A stretch of 64,000 nt of DNA, taken from assembly GCA_951812325.1 (NCBI GenBank), contig OX638294.1:2334859-2398858 (forward strand). The letters run 5' to 3'. This stretch comes from an uncultured Thermoanaerobaculia bacterium. Lineage in GTDB: Bacteria; Acidobacteriota; Thermoanaerobaculia; Multivoradales; Multivoraceae. Both the position numbers and the translations under genes were made by a program. Below the pieces are notes generated by a model that was not told the origin of the DNA, ran no database searches, and was given only the letters and a program-made list of their open reading frames with translations. Shown here one piece after another: positions 1 to 7,929 of this stretch (position 1 is the first letter of the stretch; every line of letters begins with the position of its first letter).

Positions 1-57
1 GCGCCGCGGAGCGGCGGCCATCCTGCTCCCCACCCCCGTGGTAGAAACTTCGCCGCA

Positions 58-552
58 ATGCCCGATCCGGACTTCTCCACCTTCCCGCTCAGGAAGAAGG
101 GCAACCGCTACCAGGACTTCGAGGAAGGCCGGACCTTCGAGCACCACTGGGGCCGCACCCTGAGCGAGGCGGACAACGCGCTGTTCGCCACGGCGACGAT
201 GCGGTTCACCCCGCTCTACTTCAACGCCGAGTACGCGCGCGCCCACGGCCACGGCTCGGTCGTCATCGACCCGCTGCTCGTGCTCTGCACCGTGGTCGGC
301 ATGTCCGTCGAGGACCTCTCCGAGGGCGGCGGGCCGTTCCTCGGCGTGAACGACGTGAAGTTCCACCAGCCCGTCTACCCCGGCGACACGATCACCGGCA
401 GGAGCCGGGTGGTGGGCCGCCGCGAGTCCGGCTCCAGGCCCCACTTCGGCATCGTCACCTGGGAGACCGAGGCCCGCAATCAGCACGGCAACGTCGTGCT
501 GACCTACCAGCGCACCAACCTGGTCGCCAAGCGCCGGGAGCCGACGCGATGA
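58..552 (+). CDS. MaoC-like acyl-CoA dehydratase/hydratase
   Basis: A 164-residue single hot-dog-fold protein of the MaoC-like hydratase family, which add or remove water on enoyl-CoA thioesters. The stretch around residues 36-60 (SEADNALFATATMRFTPLYFN) sits where the family carries its catalytic Asp/His segment, but the usual NPxH is not present in that form. It is followed by the hot-dog helix region with HGHGSVVIDPLL. The arrangement resembles mesaconyl-/methylmalyl-CoA hydratases more than PhaJ-type R-hydratases. It heads an operon with a second MaoC protein, a CaiB-type CoA-transferase and a CitE-type lyase, so a branched C4-C5 dicarboxyl-CoA substrate is a reasonable inference. The exact substrate is unknown. 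Its TGA lies inside the left copy of a 19-bp direct repeat. Confidence 0.85.
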   Translation: MPDPDFSTFPLRKKGNRYQDFEEGRTFEHHWGRTLSEADNALFATATMRFTPLYFNAEYARAHGHGSVVIDPLLVLCTVVGMSVEDLSEGGGPFLGVNDVKFHQPVYPGDTITGRSRVVGRRESGSRPHFGIVTWETEARNQHGNVVLTYQRTNLVAKRREPTR

Positions 553-695
553 GCTCCGCCACTGGATGCGCCGGCCTGCCATCCGTGCGCCCGCTGACGG
601 GCGCACGGACTGGTTCGCGGGTGGACGCGGATCGCGCCACTCGGGTTCTGGCCGGCACTCCGGACTCCGCGCCGCACCGGGAGCCGACGCGATGA
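534..695. repeat. Two-hairpin dispersed element flanked by 19-bp direct repeats
   Basis: This is a copy of the window's dispersed palindromic element, inserted between the two maoC-like genes. The perfect direct repeat CCGGGAGCCGACGCGATGA occurs at 534-552 and again at 677-695. The left copy supplies the stop TGA of the upstream gene and the right copy the ATG of the downstream gene. Before insertion these would have been one ATGA stop/start overlap. Hairpin 1 has perfect 10-bp arms at 583-592 and 599-608 with a 6-nt loop. A decayed second hairpin lies at about 617-645, and GCCGGCC/GGCCGGC ends lie at 570-576 and 650-656. Confidence 0.85.
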
Positions 696-1165
696 CCACA
701 GCCCTCACCTCCCCCTCCACCTACTTCGAAGACTTCGCCGCCGGCCAGAAGATGCGCCACGCCCGCAGCACCACGATCGACGAAGTCGAAAGCCAGCTGC
801 TCACCAAGCTCGTCCTGAACACCGCCGACGGCCACTTCGACGAGCACAAGATGAAGGCGTCCCCCTTCGGCCAGCGCCTCGTCTTCGGCCTGGTCACCGG
901 CTCGACGGTGATCGGCCTGGCGACCCAGGACACGGCCGAGAACGCCCTCGCCGAGCTCGGCCTCGACCGGATGCGCTTTCGCGCGCCCGTCTTCCTCGGC
1001 GACTCGCTGACCGCCTACACCGAGGTGCTCGAGACCCGCGACGCCGACCGCGACGACGCCGGCGTCGTCCGCTTCAAGCACTGGGGCACGAAGCAGGACG
1101 GCACGATCGTGTTCGAGGGCGAGCGCGAGGTCCTGATCAAGCGCCGTTCGCACTGGGGGTCGTAG
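692..1165 (+). CDS. MaoC-like acyl-CoA dehydratase/hydratase (second)
   Basis: A 157-residue hot-dog hydratase. I chose the ATG at 692 because homology-like sequence (STYFEDFAAGQKMRHA) begins just after it, whereas the upstream in-frame codons are translation of the inserted repeat. The catalytic-type segment LNTADGHFDEHKM (about residues 42-54) has the D/H spacing expected of MaoC enzymes. It is followed by GSTVIGLATQDTAENAL and a C-terminal strand. The gene runs directly into the CoA-transferase with a TAGTG overlap. With the upstream paralogue it may form a heteromeric hydratase, since small MaoC proteins often pair, but that is inference. Confidence 0.85.
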   Translation: MTTALTSPSTYFEDFAAGQKMRHARSTTIDEVESQLLTKLVLNTADGHFDEHKMKASPFGQRLVFGLVTGSTVIGLATQDTAENALAELGLDRMRFRAPVFLGDSLTAYTEVLETRDADRDDAGVVRFKHWGTKQDGTIVFEGEREVLIKRRSHWGS

Positions 1166-2451
1166 TGGGCGGCGGGTCAGGCCCCCTCTCCGACCTCGTC
1201 ATCATCGACTGCACGATGGCGCTCGCCGGGCCGTTCGGCTCGGCGATCCTCGCCGACCTCGGCGCCGACGTGATCAAGGTGGAGCCGCCGACGGGCGACA
1301 TGTCGCGCCCCTCGCCGCCCACTCCGCCGGACTTCATCAACCCCGCTCAGGGCAAGGCCGGGGTCGACGGCGGCTGCGACTTCGGCGGCTACTTCGGCAG
1401 CATCAACCGGAACAAGCGCAGCATCTCGCTCGACCTGAAGGACGAGGCCGACCGCGAGACCTTCCTTTGCCTGTGCGAGCAGGCCGACGCCGTGCTCGAG
1501 AACATGCGCGCCGGCGTGATGGACCGGCTCGGGCTGAGCTACGAGACGATCCGCGAGCGCAACCCGCGGATCGTCTACGCGGCGCTGCGCGGCTTCGGCG
1601 ACCCGCGGACCGGCGAGAGCCCCCACGCCGACTGGCCCGCCTTCGACATCGTGGCCCAGGCGATGGGCGGCTTCGCCCACATCAACGGCCCCGCGGGCGA
1701 CGGCGGATCCGGAGGGGGCTACCCCGGGGGCGCGTCCGTCGGCGACCTGTTTCCCGGGACGCTGATGGCGCTCGGCGTCGTCGCCGGGGTCCACCACGCG
1801 CGGCGCACCGGCAAGGGCCAGTTCATGGACGTCGCGATGGTCGACGGCGTCAACCTGCTGTGCGAGTCCCTTTTCGCGAACTACGGCGCCGCGAAGAGCA
1901 ACCAGCTCGGGCCGCGCGGCAGGCACCACCACAGCCTGTGCCCGTTCGGCATCTTCGACGCGAAGGACGGCGGCGTGGCGGTCGCCGCACCCGTGCCGGC
2001 CCAGTGGGAGATCCTCTGCCACGAGATGGGGCGGCCGGAACTCGTCGACGACGAACGCACGAAGGACTTCGCGGCCCGCCGCAAGCACCGGGAGTTCGTG
2101 GAAGGCGTCGTCTCCGAGTGGACCGGCGGGCGTACCCGCGACCAGGTCGTCGAGGCGCTCGCCGGCCGGGTCCCCTGCGGCCCGGTGCAGACCGCGGCCG
2201 ACATCTTCGAGAGCCCCCACACCGCGGTCCGCGAGATGGTCGCCGAAGTCGAGCTGCCGGGCGACAACGAGCCGGTCAGGATCGTCGGCAGCCCGATCAA
2301 GTACACCGAAACGAAGACCGGAGTGCGCAGCAGGGCGCCCCTGCTCGACGAGCACCGCGAAGAGATCCTCGCCCAATTCGGGATCGACGGCGGGATCGAC
2401 GCCGGGCCGGACCGGGAAGACCCGCCCAAGGAGAGTAAGCCATGCGACTGA
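1165..2451 (+). CDS. Class III (CaiB/BaiF family) CoA-transferase
   Basis: A 428-residue formyl-CoA-transferase-type (family III) enzyme that moves CoA between carboxylic acids. The N-terminus carries the family pattern GPFGSAILADLGADVIKVE (about residues 22-40), then NRNKRSISLDLK and RPAxD-like DRLGLSYE segments. The aspartate in GASVGDLFPGT (about residue 194) fits the catalytic Asp. The start is GTG, overlapping the TAG of the preceding gene, and the stop overlaps the next gene by 10 bp, so translation is probably coupled. With two MaoC hydratases and a CitE lyase the set resembles mesaconyl-CoA/methylmalyl-CoA interconversion as in the 3-hydroxypropionate bicycle (mct, mcl, hydratase). 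Other dicarboxylate CoA routes are equally possible. Confidence 0.9.
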   Translation: MGGGSGPLSDLVIIDCTMALAGPFGSAILADLGADVIKVEPPTGDMSRPSPPTPPDFINPAQGKAGVDGGCDFGGYFGSINRNKRSISLDLKDEADRETFLCLCEQADAVLENMRAGVMDRLGLSYETIRERNPRIVYAALRGFGDPRTGESPHADWPAFDIVAQAMGGFAHINGPAGDGGSGGGYPGGASVGDLFPGTLMALGVVAGVHHARRTGKGQFMDVAMVDGVNLLCESLFANYGAAKSNQLGPRGRHHHSLCPFGIFDAKDGGVAVAAPVPAQWEILCHEMGRPELVDDERTKDFAARRKHREFVEGVVSEWTGGRTRDQVVEALAGRVPCGPVQTAADIFESPHTAVREMVAEVELPGDNEPVRIVGSPIKYTETKTGVRSRAPLLDEHREEILAQFGIDGGIDAGPDREDPPKESKPCD

Positions 2452-3344
2452 GACGTTCCGAGCTGGCGGTGCCGGCCAGCAACCCCAGGATGGTCGAGAA
2501 GTCGGCCGGAAGCTCTGCCGACCTCGTCTTCCTCGACCTGGAGGACGCCGTCTCCCCCGACAAGAAGGAGGGCGCGCGCCAGATCGCCATCGACGGCCTG
2601 AACGAACTCGACTGGGGCAGCAAGGTGCGCTCCGTGCGCGTGAACGACCACACCACCCGCTGGGCCGTCGACGACGTGATCAGCGTCGTCGAAGGCGCCG
2701 GCGAGAACCTCGACGTCATCATCCTGCCCAAGGTCAAGCAGCCGCGCGACATCTGGTTCTTCGAGACGATGCTCGACGGCCTCGAGCTCAAGCTCGGCCT
2801 CACCCGCAAGATCGGCCTGGAGGCCCTGATCGAGGAGGCCGAGGGCCTCGCCAACGTCGAGGCCATCGCCACCTCCTCGCCCCGCCTCGAAGCGCTCATC
2901 CTCGGCTTCGGCGACCTCTCCGGCAGCATGGGCATGCGCTTCGGCCACGAACTCGACAAGGACTACCGCTACCCGGGCGACATGTGGTCCGCCCACCGCG
3001 TCCGCATGATCGCCGCCTGCCGCGCCGCCGGCATCGACTCGATCGACGGCCCCTTCGGCGACTTCAGGAACGATCACGCCTACATGAAGCAAGCCACCTA
3101 CGCCGCCACCCTCGGCGCCGTCGGCAAGTGGTGCATCCACCCCAACCAGATCCCGCTCGCCAACGACGTCTTCGCGCCGTCGCCCAGGGAGATCAAGCAG
3201 GCGCAGAAGATGGTCGACCTGTACAACGAGTCCGTGGCGAAGGGCGCCGGGGCCGGCGGCAAGGGCGGGCAGTTGGTCGATGCGGCGACGTTGCGGATCT
3301 ATCAGCCGGTGTTGGAGCGGGCGAGGGCTACGGGAAGGTTGTAG
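2442..3344 (+). CDS. CitE/HpcH-type lyase (malyl-CoA lyase-like)
   Basis: A 300-residue TIM-barrel enzyme of the HpcH/HpaI aldolase/citrate lyase beta family, cleaving or forming a C-C bond in 3-hydroxyacyl-CoA thioesters. Visible hallmarks are FLDLEDAVSPDKK (residues about 30-42), the CoA/substrate Arg region VRVNDHTTRW, the metal-binding Glu in LIEEAEGLANVEAI (about 132-145) and the metal-binding Asp in FGDLSGSMG (about 160). The C-terminus contains KWCIHPNQI, a typical CitE segment. It is last in the acyl-CoA operon and its 3' end overlaps convergently by 17 bp with the antitoxin-like gene on the other strand. A malyl-/methylmalyl-CoA or citramalyl-CoA substrate is inferred from context. 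Confidence 0.88.
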   Translation: MRLRRSELAVPASNPRMVEKSAGSSADLVFLDLEDAVSPDKKEGARQIAIDGLNELDWGSKVRSVRVNDHTTRWAVDDVISVVEGAGENLDVIILPKVKQPRDIWFFETMLDGLELKLGLTRKIGLEALIEEAEGLANVEAIATSSPRLEALILGFGDLSGSMGMRFGHELDKDYRYPGDMWSAHRVRMIAACRAAGIDSIDGPFGDFRNDHAYMKQATYAATLGAVGKWCIHPNQIPLANDVFAPSPREIKQAQKMVDLYNESVAKGAGAGGKGGQLVDAATLRIYQPVLERARATGRL

Positions 3345-3651
3345 GAGCGAAGATGGTCTTCAGGTCTTGCTGCAGGTCTTCCGGTTCGTACTGCGCGGGC
3401 ACCTTCCTGCTGCGGGCATAGTCCATCATCTCCCACAGCGACACACCGGCATCGCGCGCCGCCCGCGCGAGCGTGACCTTGCCCTCGCCGTACTGCCGGG
3501 CGTAGTGCTCGAGCTTCCAGTCGCGAACGGCGCTCGCGAGCAACCGGCGCACCGTCGTCGAGCGATCGGACTGCTCGACTTCCTCGATGAGTTCGAGTTC
3601 CCGGACCAGCCCCAAGGGCAGCCTGGCGCCTACCGTCTGTTCTTTCTTCAT
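3328..3651 (-). CDS. UPF0175/RHH-type antitoxin-like protein, orphan
   Basis: A 107-residue protein with an N-terminal ribbon-helix-helix-like segment (VGARLPLGLVRELELIEE, residues 7-24) followed by a helix-turn-helix of the UPF0175 kind (KVTLARAARDAGVSLWEMMDYARSRKVP). Such proteins are usually the antitoxin of a DUF3368 PIN-domain toxin encoded next to them. No PIN gene lies on either side here: downstream is the opposite-strand CitE-like gene, which it overlaps by 17 bp. I therefore read it as an orphan or relict antitoxin. The start ATG is preceded by a modest GGGAGAC ribosome site. Confidence 0.75.
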   Translation of the reverse strand: MKKEQTVGARLPLGLVRELELIEEVEQSDRSTTVRRLLASAVRDWKLEHYARQYGEGKVTLARAARDAGVSLWEMMDYARSRKVPAQYEPEDLQQDLKTIFAPTTFP

Positions 3652-3702
3652 GAGTCTGTCTCCCGTGCAAGTCTCATGACCTCAGCCACAACCGCAGGGG
3701 AG

Positions 3703-3762
3703 AGCCACGAGTTCTCAGGTGCTCGTCGAAGCAGTCTGAGGGCGCTAGCGGGCCTTTCCTGA
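3703..3762 (+). pseudogene. 3'-end remnant of a DNA-binding antitoxin gene
   Basis: These 60 bp nearly duplicate 5349-5408. In one frame they read HEFSGARRSSLRALAGLS then TGA, versus HEFSRARRSSLRALAGLS then TGA at the end of the DNA-binding protein at 4870-5406. The rest of that gene is absent upstream here, so this looks like the last twenty codons of a lost second copy. It also overlaps the last codons of the opposite-strand membrane protein. Confidence 0.6.
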
Positions 3763-4194
3763 CCGCGAGCGCAACTTCCGCGTTCCGAACCAGACGCCCA
3801 CGACCCCAATCAGCGGGTTGAGCCAGTTGAACCATGCCGGCTGGCGGGCGCCCGCGGTCGCCTCCATCATCGACACGTCGTCGGGGCGCGGTCCTGCCGC
3901 CACCTCCGGCGGGATCAGGGCATTCACCACTCCGAGCACGATTACCAGGCCGATCAGCATCGTGGCGCCCCCGGCATCGCGCGCCACCTTGGCACAGACT
4001 TGCCCGCCGATGTACGCGCCCACGAGCCCAAGGACGAGCTGGACGAGGACCCAGCCGCCGGGTACCTCCCAGGAACCCGGCTCGAAGGCGCGCGAGGGCC
4101 CCACCGTCAGCCACAGAAGCGAGAAGAGCGCGAAGAGCACCGCGGCCATGGCGATGTAGCCGACGATGGCAGCGAGGATGTTCTTGAGCATCAT
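3745..4194 (-). CDS. Small four-helix membrane protein of unknown function
   Basis: A 149-residue hydrophobic protein. Predicted membrane segments are at about residues 5-29, 46-66, 77-94 and 125-137, with short polar loops and a basic C-terminal tail (RKLRSRSGKAR). A central GxYIGGQVCAKVARDAG motif follows the second helix. I do not recognise a named family. It has no obvious operon partner. About 97 bp of the gene (3988-4084) are duplicated at 4487-4583, showing local rearrangement. A purine-rich stretch (CAGGGAGGACA in the gene's direction) precedes the ATG. Confidence 0.65.
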   Translation of the reverse strand: MMLKNILAAIVGYIAMAAVLFALFSLLWLTVGPSRAFEPGSWEVPGGWVLVQLVLGLVGAYIGGQVCAKVARDAGGATMLIGLVIVLGVVNALIPPEVAAGPRPDDVSMMEATAGARQPAWFNWLNPLIGVVGVWFGTRKLRSRSGKAR

Positions 4195-4486
4195 TGTCCT
4201 CCCTGAAGCGGCAGGTCAGCGATGGCGCTCCGCTTGGCAGGCGGCTGCTCCAGCCAGTTGAGCCTAAGGGGTTCAGGGCCAACGCCGGGTCGGCCGCGTA
4301 GCCGGCCAGACGCAAACGAGCGTCACGGTAGCACGGACCCCTGAGGCAGCATCGGGCTCACCGTTGTCACCAGGAGCGCCAAGCACCGGGTGGGACGAAC
4401 CAGCGTCAGCGCATGGCTGTCTGCGAGGCCAGGATCAGTCGCCCCCAGCACATGGCTCGTTGCGGGAATGCAGCGAGCAGCACGCC

Positions 4487-4583
4487 ACCTTGGCACAGAC
4501 TTGCCCGCCGACGTGCGCGCCCACGAGCCCGAGCACGGGCTGGACGAGGACCCAGCCACCGGGTACCTCCCGGGAACCCGGCT
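4487..4583 (-). pseudogene. Fragment duplicate of the small membrane protein gene
   Basis: About 97 bp here match 3988-4084 inside the intact membrane protein gene with roughly 90 percent identity. The matching part encodes the second membrane helix and the IGGQVC motif. The flanking sequence is not coding for the rest of the protein, so this is a decayed partial duplicate lying directly before the toxin-like gene at 4620. Confidence 0.7.
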
Positions 4584-4619
4584 TCCACGGTGCGGCAACT
4601 GTTGTATCGTGTCAACGCG

Positions 4620-4901
4620 ATGAGGGCACGGCATCCAAAGAAGGATGTCGAGGTGGCTCTCAGGCAAGCTGAGGCGGCCGGCTGGACCGTGACACCCACG
4701 TCATCCGGTCACCGCTGGGGCGTCATGAAGTGTGGTGAAGCCAGCCGTTCCGGGTGTCAGGTTTCCATCTGGTCGACGCCGCGGAGCGCGGGCCGCCACG
4801 CCGATCAACTTCGGCGCTTCGTCAAGCGTTGTCCACATGCAGGGAGCCCGGACGCCAGGGAGGACTCGTATGCGCATCCAGCACTTCACTCTGATCGTTG
4901 A
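4620..4901 (+). CDS. HicA-like small protein, probable toxin partner
   Basis: A 93-residue protein starting MRARHPKKDVEVALRQAEAAGWTV, with GHRWGVMKCG and a Cys pair (CG...SGCQ) followed by VSIWSTPRSAGRHADQLRRFVKRC. The alpha-beta layout with GHxWG resembles the dsRBD-like fold of HicA-type mRNA interferases. I have seen this type of ORF described only as hypothetical and next to a DNA-binding partner. It overlaps the downstream gene by 32 bp in another frame, an unusually long overlap that implies tight coupling. Toxin function is an inference from size, fold pattern and arrangement. Confidence 0.6.
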   Translation: MRARHPKKDVEVALRQAEAAGWTVTPTSSGHRWGVMKCGEASRSGCQVSIWSTPRSAGRHADQLRRFVKRCPHAGSPDAREDSYAHPALHSDR

Positions 4902-5406
4902 CGGAACGGATCTGCAGAGCGAACCGTCCATCGACGCCCTCTTCAAAGCAGGCTGCGACGATGCGACGGTTGGGCGAGTTGACGGCGTTCAGTACGTCGA
5001 CTTCGACCGAGAAGCGGAGAACCTCGGCGAGGCGATCATCTCCGCGGTGCGGGACGTCGAGAAGGTCGACGGGGTTCAGGTAACTCGGGTCGCCGATGCA
5101 GGGCTCGTATCGATGACCGACATCGCCACCCGCCTGGGGCGTACTCGCGAGAGTGTCAGGCTGCTTGTCACCGGAGCGCGGGGACCGGGGGGCTTCCCGG
5201 CGCCCGTCACCGACCCGCGCGGCCGCTACCGGCTCTGGCGCTGGTCCGACGTCACGCACTGGCTCACGACGAGGCTCGGTGACGACACGTTGGCGGACGA
5301 CCATCTCGTCACCGCGATCAACGCAAGCCTGGAACTTCGCCGTTGTCAGCACGAGTTCTCGAGAGCTCGTCGGAGCAGCCTGAGGGCGCTCGCCGGCCTT
5401 TCCTGA
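4870..5406 (+). CDS. MerR/HTH-type DNA-binding protein, probable antitoxin of 4620-4901
   Basis: A 178-residue protein. Residues 1-80 form an alpha/beta domain (MRIQHFTLIVDGTDLQ...). Residues 85-135 are a helix-turn-helix reading MTDIATRLGRTRESVRLL, followed by GGFPAPVTDPRGRYRLWRWSDVTHWL, the wing/anchor pattern of excisionase/MerR-like DNA-binding proteins. The tail LELRRCQHEFSRARRSSLRALAGLS is also found as a remnant at 3703-3762. The start ATG lies inside the preceding toxin-like gene. An autoregulatory antitoxin role is inferred from pairing. Confidence 0.7.
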   Translation: MRIQHFTLIVDGTDLQSEPSIDALFKAGCDDATVGRVDGVQYVDFDREAENLGEAIISAVRDVEKVDGVQVTRVADAGLVSMTDIATRLGRTRESVRLLVTGARGPGGFPAPVTDPRGRYRLWRWSDVTHWLTTRLGDDTLADDHLVTAINASLELRRCQHEFSRARRSSLRALAGLS

Positions 5407-5952
5407 CCAGTTCGGCATTCCCCTGAGTCACGTCATTGGCGTCTGAGCCTGCGAAGTATGCTGTCTCGGCACGCCTTGCTGGACGGGCGCCTGACCGCTT
5501 GAGACGATGCCCTACCGGGTCTTCACCCGCAATCAACTTCTGGTCAATTTCCTGTCGCGCATGACGAGCCGCCGAACGGGCCGGTCTTGCCTCGAGTCGA
5601 GGGGAGAGGGCGTGCGCGGCATCCTGGAAGCGAGCGAGGAGCATGCGGGCCGGCGGCCTGAGTACGAGCTCTTCGGAGAAGAGCTGCGCCTGACCATCTG
5701 GGCGCAACCATCGGCTCACGAAGGCAGGGCAAGCTGACCCGTGACGCTGGGCGCCTGACCCATGGAGACGGCGCGGTGTCGCGTGAAACGGCGATCGCAT
5801 GCACCAGGTCCGGGATGTCTGCCGCGGCGTCGAGGAGGAACGTGAGTACCCTTCTGAAGTTAACCCCAGGAGAGGCCGAGGTCGCAGCGACCGTGTTCGG
5901 CGAAGCGAGGCCGGGGACGAGCGGTTTCGGTGGCTCGCTCGATCGCCTGCGA
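5407..5952. other. 546-bp non-coding or decayed stretch
   Basis: No convincing gene. A 76-codon open frame at 5507-5737 (ending RRPEYELFGEELRLTIWAQP...) and a frame beginning GTG at 5776 look like remnants. I cannot assign either to a family. The right end abuts the stop codon of the minus-strand aminoacylase. Confidence 0.4.
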
Positions 5953-7485
5953 CTACGGCGCCACCCCAAGCCGCCCGACAATCGCCCGCCCCGGAGCAAC
6001 CCCCTCCACCGTCTCCCCGTCCCGCACGACGAACACCCCGTTCACCATCGTGTGGACGATCCCCTCCGAGAAGGACAGCCCGCCCTCGAACGTGGCGGTG
6101 TCGATCACCGTGTCGGGATCGAAGACGACGATGTCCGCGTCGGCGCCGACCTGGATCCGGCCCTTGCGCCTCATCTGTTCGGACATCGACGCCACGCGGT
6201 CGGCCGGCAGGAGGGTCATCTTCAACAGAGCGGTCATCAGGTCGAGCGTGCCTCGCTCGCGGACGTAGCGGCCCAGGACGCGTGAGTAGGCGCCGGCTGT
6301 TCGGGGGTGCGCCTTCGGGGCGTAGGGCATGCCGTCGGAGGCGACGATCACCCAGTTGTTCCCGAGCGCGGTCTCGATCCACTCTTCCTTCATGAAGTGC
6401 AGGATGACGGCGCCCCGCTCGCGGCGGTAGCGCTCGAAGGTCTCCCTGGTCAGCCTCTCTCCCGTCGCCTCCCACTGGAGGTCGCCGTAGTCGATGCCCA
6501 GGCGGCCTTGCCAGCCCTCGTCGAAGATCGAGCTGTGGAGGCTGGTCGAGCCGGCCGTGTAGGGGTAGGCCTCCGTCGTCACGTCGAGCCCCAGGCGGCG
6601 CGCGCCGCCGATCAGGTCGAGCACGGTGTCGATCTCGCCGAGGGCCATGCTGTTCACGTGCACGATGTGCAGGGGCGCCCCGGTCGCGACCGCGTTGGCC
6701 AGGACTTCCTGCATCGCCTCGATCGTCATCGAACGGACGTGGGTGTGGATGGTGGCCCGTTTCTCGCCGGCGAAGCGAAACACCTCGACGATCTCCCGAC
6801 GGCTCGCGCCCGGGTAGTACTGGACGGCAAGGCCGATCCCCAGGGCGCCTTCCTCGAGTCCCTGCTCCAGACGCTCCAGCATGGCGGGGAACCGCTCGGG
6901 CGGCAGCTCGGAGTAGTACGTCCTGTCCGCGGCGTCACGCTCGGCGCTGAGCGGCTCGTCGGCGGAGCTGGCCGCCGTGAAGGCCGCCTCGAGCTCCGCC
7001 CGTTCGTCCTGCGGGACGATCTCCAGGCCCCTCACCGCGCCGTGATTGACCGTGGCGCCATAGTTGACGAGCGACTTCCCTTGCCTGGCATCCAGGAACG
7101 CCCCCACGTCGGCGACGCCCCATTCCAGCTCGAGGGCGGTGGTCACGCCGTCCCTTGCCTGGTACTCGCGCGACGCCGGGCCTTGGCCGTGGGCGTGGAG
7201 GTCGACGAAGCCCGGCGCGAGGACGAGGCCGGACGCGTCGATGAGGACGCCGCCGTCGGCGAGGGATTCGGCGAGGGGGTCCTCGGTCAGGGCGGTGATG
7301 ACGTCGCCGCGGATGCCGACGTTGCGGATCTCGTCGAGGCGCCGCTCGGGGTCGATGACGCGGGCGCCCTGGAAGACGACGTCGAACTGCTGGGGACCCG
7401 CTTCGGTCGCCTCGTCGGTCGCTCCGTTGCAACCCGCGAGGAGGACCGCCGCGACGAGCCCCGACACGATGAAACCGCTCCTCAT
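5953..7485 (-). CDS. Lipoprotein N-acyl-D-amino-acid deacylase family amidohydrolase
   Basis: A 510-residue amidohydrolase. The ATG at 7485 gives a lipoprotein signal peptide (SGFIVSGLVAAVLLAGC, lipobox LAGC at residues about 17-20), so it should be anchored in an envelope membrane facing the periplasm. The urease-like metal-dependent hydrolase fold is shown by VIDPERRLDEIRNVGIRGD, the metal motif DLHAHGQG (about residue 95), the LHIVHVNSMALGE segment, and the C-terminal GADADIVVFDPDTVID. This is the pattern of D-aminoacylases/dihydroorotase-like enzymes that cleave N-acyl-D-amino acids or related amides. Its ATG overlaps the TGA of the vapC gene (ATGA), so it is translated with the toxin-antitoxin pair. 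Confidence 0.88.
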   Translation of the reverse strand: MRSGFIVSGLVAAVLLAGCNGATDEATEAGPQQFDVVFQGARVIDPERRLDEIRNVGIRGDVITALTEDPLAESLADGGVLIDASGLVLAPGFVDLHAHGQGPASREYQARDGVTTALELEWGVADVGAFLDARQGKSLVNYGATVNHGAVRGLEIVPQDERAELEAAFTAASSADEPLSAERDAADRTYYSELPPERFPAMLERLEQGLEEGALGIGLAVQYYPGASRREIVEVFRFAGEKRATIHTHVRSMTIEAMQEVLANAVATGAPLHIVHVNSMALGEIDTVLDLIGGARRLGLDVTTEAYPYTAGSTSLHSSIFDEGWQGRLGIDYGDLQWEATGERLTRETFERYRRERGAVILHFMKEEWIETALGNNWVIVASDGMPYAPKAHPRTAGAYSRVLGRYVRERGTLDLMTALLKMTLLPADRVASMSEQMRRKGRIQVGADADIVVFDPDTVIDTATFEGGLSFSEGIVHTMVNGVFVVRDGETVEGVAPGRAIVGRLGVAP

Positions 7486-7922
7486 CCCGGCGTCTCTCGC
7501 AGGGGGTTCTTCCATCGAAGGCCCTCGAAGCGCGCGAAGTCGCCGTCACAGGACACCAGCGTCGCGTCGTGGGTGATGGCGCACGCCGCGAGGTGCGCAT
7601 CGGTTGTCAGGTTCCCGGCCGTTCCCGTGTAGTCGAGCAGGCCCCGTAGCGCGGGCCAGTGGTCGGCCTTCTCCGTGACGACCGTGACGACATGCGCATC
7701 CAACCACTGTTCCACTCTGTCGAGCGCCTCGTCGACCGGCAACGGCGCCGGGAACACCCGCGGGTTTGTCGCTATCCGGACAAAGCCCAGCACGACGATC
7801 CACGGCAGACCCACCGTCTCGTCCCCGTCCAGCGCATCCTCCAACCAGGAGCGGACCGGCTCGTGGTTCTCGGCGTCCTCGTTGACGGAGTACAGGAGGA
7901 CGTTGACGTCGACAATCATCAC
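7482..7922 (-). CDS. VapC-type PIN-domain ribonuclease toxin
   Basis: A 146-residue PIN-domain protein. The first acidic residue is in MMIVDVNVLLYSVNED, further acidic residues are in the ...TTDAHLAACAITHDATLVSCDGDFARF segment near the C-terminus (TDAHLAA and the DGDF motif). These match the four-acid active site of VapC toxins (VapC of the TA_VapC/FitB class with a C-terminal CDGDF). It lies 7 bp downstream of its RHH antitoxin and its stop overlaps the start of the aminoacylase. It is expected to cleave RNA when freed from the antitoxin. Confidence 0.9.
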   Translation of the reverse strand: MMIVDVNVLLYSVNEDAENHEPVRSWLEDALDGDETVGLPWIVVLGFVRIATNPRVFPAPLPVDEALDRVEQWLDAHVVTVVTEKADHWPALRGLLDYTGTAGNLTTDAHLAACAITHDATLVSCDGDFARFEGLRWKNPLRETPG

Positions 7923-7929
7923 GGGTCGG

